From assembly GCF_000730645.1 (NCBI RefSeq), contig NZ_BBIU01000024.1, forward strand, positions 44,340 to 108,339: a DNA stretch of 64,000 nt, read 5' to 3'. Below, piece by piece: positions 26,858 through 39,243 of the stretch (the stretch's first letter is position 1; each line of letters starts with the position of its first letter). Source of the stretch: Pseudomonas parafulva NBRC 16636 = DSM 17004. GTDB lineage: Bacteria > Pseudomonadota > Gammaproteobacteria > Pseudomonadales > Pseudomonadaceae. Both the position numbers and the translations under genes were made by a program. The notes under the pieces were generated by a model, which was not told the DNA's origin, made no database searches, and saw only the letters and a list, made by a program, of their open reading frames with translations.

Positions 26858-27283
26858 ATGTCCCCTCTGATCCGCGCAGCGGCCCTGGGCCTTGTACTCA
26901 CCGGCCTGGCCGGCTGTACGTCGAAGCCGGTGCTGAACCCGGCTGAACAGCTGGCCTCCGCGACACCCTACACCCAACAGCAGGTGCAACAGGCCATTCT
27001 GAAGGCCATTGCCGACCGCGGCTGGACGGCACGCTCGGTAAACCCGAGCGTGATCCAGGCCGACATCACCGTGCGCAACACCTTCTTCGCTGCCGTGGAT
27101 ATCCACTACAGCGCCAGCCAGTTCCGCATCGCCTATCGCGACAGCCGCGAACTGGGGTACAAGGACGGCAAGATCCACCGCAACTACAACCGCTGGGTCT
27201 ACAACCTGGACCGCAGCATCGTGCGTGAGCTCAACACAGTGAGCAGCCAGAGCCTGTTGCAACAAAGCAGCGTTACCCCCTAA
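26858..27283 (+). CDS. Small putative lipoprotein downstream of the APE operon
   Basis: 141 residues. A lipoprotein signal peptide ends in LAGC with Cys20. The mature part is a small mixed alpha/beta domain (VQQAILKAIADRGWT, then YSASQFRIAYRDSRELGYKD). No catalytic motif is recognised. AGAGTATGG precedes the ATG at 26858. It is only 22 bases after apeR, so it is probably co-transcribed with the operon, and an envelope role is plausible. I do not recognise the family firmly. Confidence 0.75.
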   Translation: MSPLIRAAALGLVLTGLAGCTSKPVLNPAEQLASATPYTQQQVQQAILKAIADRGWTARSVNPSVIQADITVRNTFFAAVDIHYSASQFRIAYRDSRELGYKDGKIHRNYNRWVYNLDRSIVRELNTVSSQSLLQQSSVTP

Positions 27284-27304
27284 CCACCGACCAAGGAAGA
27301 ACCG

Positions 27305-27751
27305 ATGCGCTTGAAGACCCTTACCGCCGCCACTGCCCTGCTGCTGGCTGCACTGCCAGGCCTGAGCCAGGCCCGTGATACCGCGCTGTTCCTGCCCTTC
27401 GACAAGGTAGTGCAGCAAATGCTTGCCGAGAAGAAGCTCGATGGCTCGGTCAAGTTCTACCTGGCGGGCGTACAGCCACGCGGCAAGGTCAAGGTGGTCA
27501 GCCCCAACGCCGTGACCAACAAGAAGACCAACGCCTTCAACAAGAGTGACGAAGTGGCCTGCGAATGGGCCCTGCAGTCGGCCCTGCTGACCATGCAGGA
27601 CGCTGCGCGCAAGGCCAACGCCAATGCCGTGACCAACATCGTCAGCTACTACAAGCGCAACGAGCGCAAAGACCCGGCCACCTACGAGTGCCATGCCGGC
27701 GCGGTCATCGCCGGTGTTGCCATCAAGGGCGACCTGGCCCGCGTAGACTGA
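27305..27751 (+). CDS. Small periplasmic protein of unknown function
   Basis: 148 residues with a cleavable signal peptide ending near LSQA (residue 23). The mature protein has two cysteines (EVACEWAL and ATYECHAGA) that could form a disulfide and a C-terminal strand GAVIAGVAIKG. Related proteins sometimes carry a misleading 'excinuclease' label in databases; no UvrA or ATPase feature is present. AAGGAAG before the ATG. It is 21 bases after the lipoprotein gene and may belong to the same transcript. Function unknown. Confidence 0.72.
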   Translation: MRLKTLTAATALLLAALPGLSQARDTALFLPFDKVVQQMLAEKKLDGSVKFYLAGVQPRGKVKVVSPNAVTNKKTNAFNKSDEVACEWALQSALLTMQDAARKANANAVTNIVSYYKRNERKDPATYECHAGAVIAGVAIKGDLARVD

Positions 27752-27780
27752 TACCCAGGCGCAACCGGGGCAGGCTGGTG

Positions 27781-28674
27781 TCAGGCCTGAACCTGCCCGG
27801 TCAGCAGTTCGGCGAAGGCTGTGGCCATCGCCGACTGCTGGCACTGGCGCTGTACCAGCCACACGGCAGACGTGGCTTCGGTATCCAGTAACGTGCGGTA
27901 CACCACGCCCTCGATGCGCATACGCTGGTAAGAAGCCGGCAGCACCGACACCCCAAGCCCCGCCGACACCAGCCCGATGATCGTCATCGCCTCCCCTGCC
28001 TCCTGGGCAAAGTGCGGGCTGAAGCCTGCCTGACGCGCCAGGCTGAGCAGCTGGGCATACAAACCACTGCCATAGCTGCGCGGGAAGAACACAAAAGGTT
28101 CCTGGGCCAGCGCTGCCAGATGCACGCCTTGCTCCGTGGCCTGAGCCAGCGCATGCGAGGCATTGATCACCGCCACCAGTGGCTCGCGGAACAGCTCCGT
28201 GGCAACCAACCCTTGGGGCAGCGGCATCGGCCGCATCAGGCCCACTTCGATGGACTCATCGAACACCCCTTCGGCGACTTCGCGGCTGCTCATTTCCTTG
28301 AGGTTCAGGTGCACTGCCGGAAAGCGCTGGCGGAAGGCATGGATCGCCTGGGGGATCTTCGACGTGAACGGCGCAGAGGACGTAAAGCCGATCTTCATCT
28401 CGCCCAGCTCCCCCAACTGGGCACGCCTGGCCACATCGGCCGCCTTCTCGACCTGGGCCAGTACCAGCCGGGCCTCCTCCAGAAACAGCCGCCCGGCCTC
28501 GCTGAGTTCCACCCGACGGTTGGTACGCTCGAACAACCTGGCGCCCAGCTCGTGCTCCAGCGCCTGGATCTGCTGGCTCAGGGGCGGCTGTGAAATGCCC
28601 AGCTGCTGGGCGGCGCGGCCAAAGTGCAATTCTTCGGCAACGGCAACGAAATAGCGCAGGTGACGCAGCTCCAT
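27781..28674 (-). CDS. LysR-family transcriptional regulator
   Basis: 297 residues: winged helix-turn-helix at the N-terminus (MELRHLRYFVAVAEELHFGR, then SQPPLSQQIQALE) and a periplasmic-binding-protein-like effector domain from about residue 90. It is divergent from the MFS transporter gene with a 108-base gap, so it probably controls that gene and itself. It ends 29 bases from the last exported-protein gene, converging with the APE transcript. There is no sign that it regulates the APE operon. The inducer is not predictable. Confidence 0.9.
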   Translation of the reverse strand: MELRHLRYFVAVAEELHFGRAAQQLGISQPPLSQQIQALEHELGARLFERTNRRVELSEAGRLFLEEARLVLAQVEKAADVARRAQLGELGEMKIGFTSSAPFTSKIPQAIHAFRQRFPAVHLNLKEMSSREVAEGVFDESIEVGLMRPMPLPQGLVATELFREPLVAVINASHALAQATEQGVHLAALAQEPFVFFPRSYGSGLYAQLLSLARQAGFSPHFAQEAGEAMTIIGLVSAGLGVSVLPASYQRMRIEGVVYRTLLDTEATSAVWLVQRQCQQSAMATAFAELLTGQVQA

Positions 28675-28723
28675 GGGCAGGCTCCAACAGGTCGTGAAAC
28701 GTCTTAAATAGGTCGAACAATAT

Positions 28724-28735
28724 ATTGGATCTAAT
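28724..28735. promoter_or_regulatory. Candidate LysR-type operator
   Basis: ATTGGATCTAAT is an imperfect dyad of the ATT-N6-AAT type in an AT-rich stretch of the divergent LysR/MFS gap, the usual place for a LysR regulator binding site. Assigned by eye; no second subsite was identified. Confidence 0.35.
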
Positions 28736-28782
28736 CATTAGGCAGCTATATGCTTTTTCCATCGCGCCTGAGGTACCCACCA

Positions 28783-30027
28783 GTGAAAACCGCCGCTGTT
28801 CCCTTGCCTGCTGAACCTGAGACTGCCTCCATCAACGACCTGTGGATCGAGAAAGGCACGCCAGCCTTCATGAAAACCGTGCTGGCGCTGTTCAGTGGCG
28901 GCTTTGCCACCTTTGCCCTGCTGTACTGCGTGCAGCCGATGATGCCGCTGCTGTCGAAGGAATTTGCCATCAATGCCGCGCAGAGCAGCCTGGTGCTGTC
29001 GGTCGCAACCGGCATGCTGGCGTTCGGGTTGTTGATAACCGGCCCCGTCTCCGACCGTATTGGACGCAAGCCGGTGATGGTGTTCGCGCTGGTGTGCGCG
29101 GCGCTGTGCACCATCGCCAGCGCCGTGATGCCGAGCTGGGAGCTGGTGCTGGCCACCCGCGCACTGGTCGGGCTGTCCCTGAGCGGCCTGGCAGCGGTGG
29201 CAATGACCTACCTGAGCGAGGAGATTCACCCGCAGCACATCGGCCTGGCCATGGGCCTGTACATCGGCGGCAATGCCATTGGTGGCATGAGCGGCCGGCT
29301 GATTACCGGCGTGCTGATCGACTTCGTCAGCTGGCACACGGCGATGCTCACGGTGGGTGGCCTGGCATTGCTGGCGGCGGTGGTGTTCTGGAAAGTGCTG
29401 CCCGAGTCGCGCAACTTCCGCCCCCAGGCCATGAACCCGCGCAGCCTGCTGGACGGCTTCGTGGTGCATTTCAAGGATGCCGGGCTGCCTTGGCTGTTCC
29501 TCGAAGCGTTCCTGCTGATGGGCGCCTTCGTCACCCTGTTCAACTACATTGGCTATCGCCTGCTGGCGGAGCCTTACCACATGAACCAGGCGCTGGTGGG
29601 GCTGCTGTCGGTGGTGTACCTGTCGGGTATCTACAGCTCGGCGCAGGTGGGCGCACTGGCCGACAAGCTGGGCCGGCGCAAGGTGTTCTGGGCGAGTATC
29701 GTGGTCATGGCGGGGGGCATGCTGATAACCCTGGCCAGCCCATTGTTCATGGTGATCATGGGCATGCTGGTGTTCACCTTCGGCTTCTTCGGGGCACACT
29801 CGGTGGCCAGCAGCTGGATCGGCCGCCGCGCCTTGCGGGCCAAGGGGCAGGCGTCATCGCTGTATCTGTTCTGCTACTACGCGGGGTCGAGCGTGGCCGG
29901 GACGGCAGGCGGGGTGTTCTGGCACCAGTGGGGGTGGAACGGCATCGGGTTGTTCATCGGCAGCCTGCTGGCGGTAGCGCTGCTGGTGGCGTTGCACCTG
30001 AGCAAGCTACCGCCAAAGGCGGCGTAG
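28783..30027 (+). CDS. MFS transporter (YnfM-like)
   Basis: 414-residue major facilitator with twelve hydrophobic segments. The loop 2-3 motif GPVSDRIGRKPVMV and the equivalent ADKLGRRKVFW in the second half are clear. Similar to the YnfM group of inner-membrane transporters; substrate unknown. GTG at 28783 (MKTAAVPLP) has TGAGG 9 bases upstream. An in-frame ATG at 28750 would add 11 residues and cannot be excluded. Likely under control of the divergent LysR regulator. Confidence 0.86.
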   Translation: MKTAAVPLPAEPETASINDLWIEKGTPAFMKTVLALFSGGFATFALLYCVQPMMPLLSKEFAINAAQSSLVLSVATGMLAFGLLITGPVSDRIGRKPVMVFALVCAALCTIASAVMPSWELVLATRALVGLSLSGLAAVAMTYLSEEIHPQHIGLAMGLYIGGNAIGGMSGRLITGVLIDFVSWHTAMLTVGGLALLAAVVFWKVLPESRNFRPQAMNPRSLLDGFVVHFKDAGLPWLFLEAFLLMGAFVTLFNYIGYRLLAEPYHMNQALVGLLSVVYLSGIYSSAQVGALADKLGRRKVFWASIVVMAGGMLITLASPLFMVIMGMLVFTFGFFGAHSVASSWIGRRALRAKGQASSLYLFCYYAGSSVAGTAGGVFWHQWGWNGIGLFIGSLLAVALLVALHLSKLPPKAA

Positions 30028-30029
30028 GG

Positions 30030-30051
30030 GCTCGCGGGCATGCCCGCGAGC
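30030..30051. terminator. Perfect 22-base palindrome between convergent genes
   Basis: The two halves GCTCGCGGGCA and TGCCCGCGAGC are exact reverse complements with no loop bases. It lies in the 30-base gap between the MFS gene and the convergent hemE gene. There is no T tract, so it acts as a hairpin or REP-derived element more than as a classic terminator. Confidence 0.55.
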
Positions 30052-30057
30052 TGGCCT

Positions 30058-31122
30058 TTACTGATGGTACTGCGCTGACAGTTCGTGCACGGCGTTGATG
30101 AACACACCGGCATGCTCCGGGTCGACTTCCGGGGTAATGCCATGGCCCAGGTTGAACACGTGCCCACTGCCCTGGCCGTAGCTGGCCAGAATACGCGCCA
30201 CTTCTTTGCGGATGGCTTCGGGCCGGGCGTACAGCACGGTCGGATCCATGTTGCCTTGCAGGGCCACCTGGTTACCCACACGGCGGCGGGCATCGCCGAT
30301 ATCGCAGGTCCAGTCCAGGCCCAGTGCATCGGCACCCGCTTCGGCAATGCTTTCGAGCCACAGGCCGCCGTTCTTGGTGAACAGGATGACCGGCACCTTG
30401 CGCCCTTCGTGCTCGCGAATCAGGCCACTGACGATCTTGCGCATGTAGGCCAGGGAAAACTCCTGGTACGCCGCAGCCGACAGGTTGCCACCCCAGGTGT
30501 CGAAGATCTGCACCGCCTGTGCGCCGGCCAGGATCTGGCCATTGAGGTACGTTGTGACCGACTGGGCCAGCTTGTCCAGCAACAGGTGCAGCGCCTGGGG
30601 GTTGTCGTAGGCCATGGCCTTGGTCTTGCGGAAGTCCTTGGACGAGCCGCCTTCGACCATGTACGTGGCCAGCGTCCACGGGCTGCCTGAGAAGCCGATC
30701 AGCGGTACCCGGCCATTGAGCTCGCGGCGGATGGTGCTGACGGCGTCCATCACGTAGCCCAAGTCTTTCTGGGCATCGGGCACGGGCAGTGCTTCGATGT
30801 CGGCCGGGGTGCTGACCACCTTTCTGAAACGCGGGCCTTCGCCGGTTTCGAAGTACAGGCCAAGGCCCATGGCATCAGGGATGGTGAGGATGTCCGAGAA
30901 CAGGATCGCGGCGTCCAGCGGGTAGCGGTCCAGTGGCTGCAGGGTGACCTCGCAGGCGAACTGCGGGTTTTTGCACAGGCTCATGAAGTCACCGGCCTTG
31001 GCACGGCTGGCGCGATATTCCGGGAGGTAGCGGCCGGCCTGGCGCATCATCCACACCGGGGTGACGTCTACGGGTTGCTTGAGCAGTGCACGCAGGAAAC
31101 GATCGTTCTTCAGGGCAGTCAT
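30058..31122 (-). CDS. hemE: Uroporphyrinogen decarboxylase
   Basis: 354-residue cytoplasmic enzyme that decarboxylates the four acetate side chains of uroporphyrinogen III to give coproporphyrinogen III, in heme synthesis. The substrate-binding block RQAGRYLPEYR is at residues 27-37 and GFSGSPWTLATYMVEG near 145. Full length for the family. ATG at 31122. The 163 bases upstream hold the gltBD terminator and presumably the hemE promoter. Confidence 0.97.
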   Translation of the reverse strand: MTALKNDRFLRALLKQPVDVTPVWMMRQAGRYLPEYRASRAKAGDFMSLCKNPQFACEVTLQPLDRYPLDAAILFSDILTIPDAMGLGLYFETGEGPRFRKVVSTPADIEALPVPDAQKDLGYVMDAVSTIRRELNGRVPLIGFSGSPWTLATYMVEGGSSKDFRKTKAMAYDNPQALHLLLDKLAQSVTTYLNGQILAGAQAVQIFDTWGGNLSAAAYQEFSLAYMRKIVSGLIREHEGRKVPVILFTKNGGLWLESIAEAGADALGLDWTCDIGDARRRVGNQVALQGNMDPTVLYARPEAIRKEVARILASYGQGSGHVFNLGHGITPEVDPEHAGVFINAVHELSAQYHQ

Positions 31123-31237
31123 GTCGGCATCCGGAAAAAAAGTGGGGGCATTTTCTCAGACGCCAGCACAAAAGGCACGGCTGAGACCATGCGTTTTGTC
31201 TATTGGATGCGTTGGGTCAAGCTGTGTCGCGTACAAA

Positions 31238-31277
31238 GCCGGCCCCTGCAGATAACGCGTACCTTGCAGGAGCCGGC
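31238..31277 (-). terminator. Terminator-like hairpin after gltD
   Basis: GCCGGCCCCTGCA and TGCAGGAGCCGGC form a 13-bp stem with one mismatch and a 14-base loop, starting 9 bases after the gltD stop. On the minus strand it is followed by TTTG. Likely the end of the gltBD transcript. Confidence 0.6.
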
Positions 31278-31285
31278 AGCCGACC

Positions 31286-32704
31286 TCACACTTCCAGGAA
31301 GTCCAGGATGCCTTCGGCAGCGGTGCGCCCTTCGAAAATGGCGGTCACTACCAGGTCGGACCCGCGCACCATGTCGCCGCCGGCAAACACCTTCGGGTTG
31401 CTGGTCTGGTGCTTGAACTTGCCCTGCTCCGGCGCTACCACACGGCCCTGGCTGTCCAGTTGGATGCCGTGCTGCTCGAACCAGGGGGCGGGGCTTGGGC
31501 GGAAGCCGAAGGCGATGACCACCGCATCGGCCGGCAGGATCTCTTCAGAACCCGGGATTGGCTCCGGGCTGCGGCGGCCACGGGCGTCGGGCTCACCCAG
31601 GCGGGTTTCCACCACTTTCACGCCCTCGACCTTGTCCTCACCCACGATCGCAATGGGCTGGCGGTTGTACAGGAACTTCACGCCCTCTTCCTTGGCGTTC
31701 TTAACTTCCTTGCGCGAACCGGGCATGTTGGCTTCGTCACGGCGATAGGCACACGTCACGGCCTTGGCGCCCTGGCGAATGGAGGTGCGGTTGCAGTCCA
31801 TGGCGGTGTCACCACCACCGAGCACCACCACCCGCTTGCCCTGCATGTCGACGAAATCTTCCGGCGACTTCTCGAAGCCCAGGTTGCGGTTGACGTTGGC
31901 GATCAGGAAGTCCAGGGCATCGTGCACCCCTGGCAGGTCCTCGCCGGGGAAGCCCCCCTTCATGTAGGTGTAGGTGCCCATGCCCATGAACACTGCATCG
32001 TACTCGGCCAGCAGTTGCTCAAGGGTTACATCCTTGCCCACCTCGGTGTTCAGGCGGAACTCGATGCCCATGCCGGTGAACACTTCACGGCGGTTGCTGA
32101 GCACGGTTTTTTCCAGCTTGAATTCGGGGATGCCGAAGGTCAGCAGGCCGCCGATTTCCGGGTTGCGATCGAACACCACCGGGGTTACCCCGGCGCGCAC
32201 CAGTACATCGGCACAGCCCAAGCCCGCCGGGCCAGCACCGATGATGGCCACGCGCTTGCCGGTGGGCTTGACCTTGGACATGTCCGGGCGCCAGCCCATG
32301 GCGAAGGCGGTATCGGTGATGTACTTCTCCACCGAACCGATGGTCACCGCGCCAAAGCCGTCGTTCAGCGTGCAGGCACCTTCACACAGGCGGTCCTGTG
32401 GGCACACCCGCCCGCATACTTCCGGCAGGGTGTTGGTCTGGTGCGACAATTCCGCCGCCGCCAGGATGTTGCCTTCGGACACCAGCTTCAACCAGTTGGG
32501 GATGAAGTTGTGCACCGGGCACTTCCATTCGCAGTACGGGTTACCACAGCCCAGGCAGCGGTGCGCCTGTTCCACAGACTGCTGCGGCTTGAACGGTTCG
32601 TAGATTTCCACGAACTCCTTCTTGCGCTGGCGCAGCAGCTTTTTCTTCGGGTCCTTGCGGCCCACCTCGATGAACTGGAAGTCGTTATTCAGACGTTCAG
32701 CCAT
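31286..32704 (-). CDS. gltD: Glutamate synthase (NADPH) small subunit
   Basis: 472-residue FAD and iron-sulfur subunit that passes electrons from NADPH to the GltB subunit. The N-terminal cysteines CLGCGNPYCEWKCP form the 4Fe-4S site near residues 50-65. FAD is bound at GAGPAGLGCA (about 155) and NADPH at VVLGGGDTAMDC. Second gene of the gltBD operon, separated from gltB by a repeat-bearing 123-base spacer, which is unusually long. Confidence 0.97.
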   Translation of the reverse strand: MAERLNNDFQFIEVGRKDPKKKLLRQRKKEFVEIYEPFKPQQSVEQAHRCLGCGNPYCEWKCPVHNFIPNWLKLVSEGNILAAAELSHQTNTLPEVCGRVCPQDRLCEGACTLNDGFGAVTIGSVEKYITDTAFAMGWRPDMSKVKPTGKRVAIIGAGPAGLGCADVLVRAGVTPVVFDRNPEIGGLLTFGIPEFKLEKTVLSNRREVFTGMGIEFRLNTEVGKDVTLEQLLAEYDAVFMGMGTYTYMKGGFPGEDLPGVHDALDFLIANVNRNLGFEKSPEDFVDMQGKRVVVLGGGDTAMDCNRTSIRQGAKAVTCAYRRDEANMPGSRKEVKNAKEEGVKFLYNRQPIAIVGEDKVEGVKVVETRLGEPDARGRRSPEPIPGSEEILPADAVVIAFGFRPSPAPWFEQHGIQLDSQGRVVAPEQGKFKHQTSNPKVFAGGDMVRGSDLVVTAIFEGRTAAEGILDFLEV

Positions 32705-32725
32705 TTTTCAAAACCTCTTAACAGC

Positions 32726-32824
32726 AGCTGCAAGCGTTTAGCTGCAAGCCACAAGACGATCACGTAAGCCTGGCAAACCCCGTACTGCTTCTATCTGCAG
32801 CGTGGGGCTTGCCTGCTTGCAGCT
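32726..32824. repeat. AGCTGCAAGC repeats in the gltB-gltD spacer
   Basis: Two direct copies of AGCTGCAAGC (32726-32735 and 32740-32749) and one inverted copy GCTTGCAGCT (32815-32824) lie in the gltB-gltD spacer. They can form a long-loop hairpin in the gltBD message. The units are the same type as the heptanucleotide repeats of the priA-argS gap at 52.2-52.4 kb. Confidence 0.65.
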
Positions 32825-32827
32825 GTA

Positions 32828-37273
<4,446 letters not shown>

Positions 37274-37412
37274 AGACACTTTCTCACCAGGTTCACCCCT
37301 CAACGGAGGCAAATCTCTTTTTTAACAACCACTTACCATCCACGCCGATCAAATGCCAGCTTTTTGCGGTGGCCATGGAAAACCATTGTTGCACAGCGAC
37401 AGTCGCGCCCAC

Positions 37413-37441
37413 AAATTTTCATGTCTCACCATTGAAAATTT
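37413..37441. promoter_or_regulatory. AT-rich inverted repeat upstream of gltB
   Basis: AAATTTTCA and TGAAAATTT are perfect arms separated by 11 bases, centres 20 bases (about two helical turns) apart, 140-168 bases upstream of the gltB start. This spacing fits a dimeric regulator site. The regulator is not known; no conclusion about Lrp or nitrogen control is drawn from sequence alone. Confidence 0.45.
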
Positions 37442-37553
37442 ATGTCGCAATTTTGAATGTTTTTGCGCCAACTGCCGTGGTAGCGACGTGACTTGAGTCT
37501 GAAGCGTTTCAGCCATGACTGCAACGTAGGCTTGTGGCCGGCAGTCCGGGACA

Positions 37554-37585
37554 GAAAAGCCTGCCGCGCTTGGGCGCAGCAGGCT
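37554..37585 (-). terminator. Rho-independent terminator of the aroK-aroB-SPOR transcript
   Basis: On the minus strand a 12-bp stem (AGCCTGCTGCGC with GCGCGGCAGGCT, one mismatch) and a CCAA loop are followed by TTTTCTG. It is 59 bases after the stop of the AAA/SPOR gene. Confidence 0.75.
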
Positions 37586-37644
37586 AGTCGAACGCTAGAA
37601 TTCGCTTGGCTACTGGGCGGCGGGGTGATGCCGCCCGGAAGGTA

Positions 37645-39228
37645 TCAGCGGGCCGAGGCCAGCTCTTGTTGGACGCTGGCGACGGTACGTGGCCAAGGTT
37701 TACCAGCCTGGACCTTCGCTGGCAAGTTCTTGATGGCCGCAACGGCCGCATCACGGTTGGCAAAGCTGCCATAAGTGACCACGTAGAGCGGCTTGCCCTG
37801 CAAGGTTTTCTTGAAGTAGCGGTACTCGCCACCCTGCGCCTTGACGAAGGCCTGGGCAGACGCCTCGGAGCTGGTGCCCAGGATTTGCACCACGTAGTTA
37901 CCCGGCTTCTGCCCGGTGTACCAGCCACCATTGCCACTGCCCCCGGCAGCCGGCTTCTCGACCGCCTTGGGCGCTGGCTTGGCAACAGCAACCTGGGTAG
38001 GTGCAGGCTCGGCCTTGGCCTGTGCAGCAGGCTTGGCCTGCTGGGTGGCGGCTGGCTTGGGCGCCGCCGCCTGCTGCACGGGCTGGGCGGGCGTTGGCGC
38101 AGGGCCTGCTGCCACGCCCTGGGGCGGCGCGATGGTGGTCACGGTAGGCGGTGGGTTGCCTGGCTGCAGTGCGGTTTCACCGGCAGGGCTGCCCTCTTCA
38201 CCCTCACCCATGCCAGCGGCCTGGGCCAGGGGTTCGCGCATCACCGGTTGCGACTGCCCTACCAGCGGCAATGGCGTGGGCTGCGAGGAGCCCGAGAATT
38301 CGATGGCCGCACCCTTGCCATCGCCCAGCGGCAGCTGCGCCTGGGCCGCTGGCGCTTCGGCTGGGGCCTTGTCGCCCTTTCTGGGCATCAACACGGCAGC
38401 CGCGACGGCGACAACGACCACAGCAGACAGCGCGAGCACATGTTTCTTCGGCATTTTGAACCCCATGGATGGTCGCTTGACCGTCGAACGGCTGGCGATC
38501 ATGGCTTCGATCAACGTGTCACGGGCGACCTGGTTGATGTTGCCAGGCCAACCGTCGGAATTTTCATGGATGTCGGCAATCTGTTCACGGCTGAACACCT
38601 CGATGCCCCGGCCAGCACCGTCCAGGCGCTGCTCCAGGTATTCGCGGGTTTCCTCTTCGCTATAGGGGGCAAGCTCGATGATGTGGAAACGTTCTTCCTC
38701 GATCTCGAGTTCGTCCAGCCCTGCAATCAGCGACGGCTCACCGAACAGGAACACATGCGGGCGGCCTTCCGGCACGCCTGCTGCCAACTCCAGCAACGCT
38801 TGGAGTGCCGACTCGCCAAGTTGTTCCGCATCGTCCACCAGCAGGTACACCTCCTGGCCGGTCAGTGCCAGCTGCACGACCTTGGACAGGATGGCCTGCA
38901 CTTCGGGCTGGGCAACGCCCAGGTCCTGGGCGATGTGCGCCAGCACGCTGGCGGCATCGCCGGCACTGCGGGCAGACACCACGACGCTTTGCACCGACTG
39001 CTTGTTGGTGCTGGCCACCAAGGCCTGGCGCAGCAGTGTCTTGCCGCTGCCCAACGGCCCGCTGACCACCAGCATCAGCTGGCTGTAACGGGCCAGATGG
39101 TGCAGCTGGCCCAACACCGGCTTGCGCTGGGCAGGGAAGAATTTGAAACCGGGCACACGGGGTGCGAACGGGTCGTGGCTCAACTGGTAATGGTCGAGAA
39201 AGGCCTCATCGGCATGCAAACTGGTCAT
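37645..39228 (-). CDS. AAA ATPase with SPOR domain (DamX-like)
   Basis: 527 residues. The N-terminal AAA/ExeA-like ATPase has Walker A GPLGSGKT near residue 58 and Walker B VYLLVDDAEQL. A single transmembrane helix is at about 275-295 (HVLALSAVVVVAVAAAVL). A long Ala/Pro/Gln-rich linker follows and ends in a SPOR domain (about 440-520), which binds denuded septal peptidoglycan. This is the pattern of the DamX-type protein next to aroB in many gammaproteobacteria; a role at the division septum is expected. It is 15 bases after aroB. Confidence 0.88.
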   Translation of the reverse strand: MTSLHADEAFLDHYQLSHDPFAPRVPGFKFFPAQRKPVLGQLHHLARYSQLMLVVSGPLGSGKTLLRQALVASTNKQSVQSVVVSARSAGDAASVLAHIAQDLGVAQPEVQAILSKVVQLALTGQEVYLLVDDAEQLGESALQALLELAAGVPEGRPHVFLFGEPSLIAGLDELEIEEERFHIIELAPYSEEETREYLEQRLDGAGRGIEVFSREQIADIHENSDGWPGNINQVARDTLIEAMIASRSTVKRPSMGFKMPKKHVLALSAVVVVAVAAAVLMPRKGDKAPAEAPAAQAQLPLGDGKGAAIEFSGSSQPTPLPLVGQSQPVMREPLAQAAGMGEGEEGSPAGETALQPGNPPPTVTTIAPPQGVAAGPAPTPAQPVQQAAAPKPAATQQAKPAAQAKAEPAPTQVAVAKPAPKAVEKPAAGGSGNGGWYTGQKPGNYVVQILGTSSEASAQAFVKAQGGEYRYFKKTLQGKPLYVVTYGSFANRDAAVAAIKNLPAKVQAGKPWPRTVASVQQELASAR

Positions 39229-39243
39229 TGCGCTGTCACAACC

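Larger units (their letters stand above)
37274..37644. other. Intergenic region upstream of gltB
   Basis: 371 bases, AT-rich compared with the surroundings. No gene seen. It holds a 9-bp inverted repeat (37413-37441) and the terminator of the SPOR/AAA gene transcript (37554-37585). The gltB promoter must lie here; no convincing sigma-70 boxes were found by eye. Confidence 0.6.

Noticed and set aside
27305..27751. Excinuclease-type naming of the small periplasmic protein
   Set aside because: 148 residues with a signal peptide and no ATP-binding motif cannot be UvrA-like.
31409..32767. A 452-codon open frame opposite gltD
   Set aside because: Antisense shadow of gltD, His/Ala/Val-rich, no domain.
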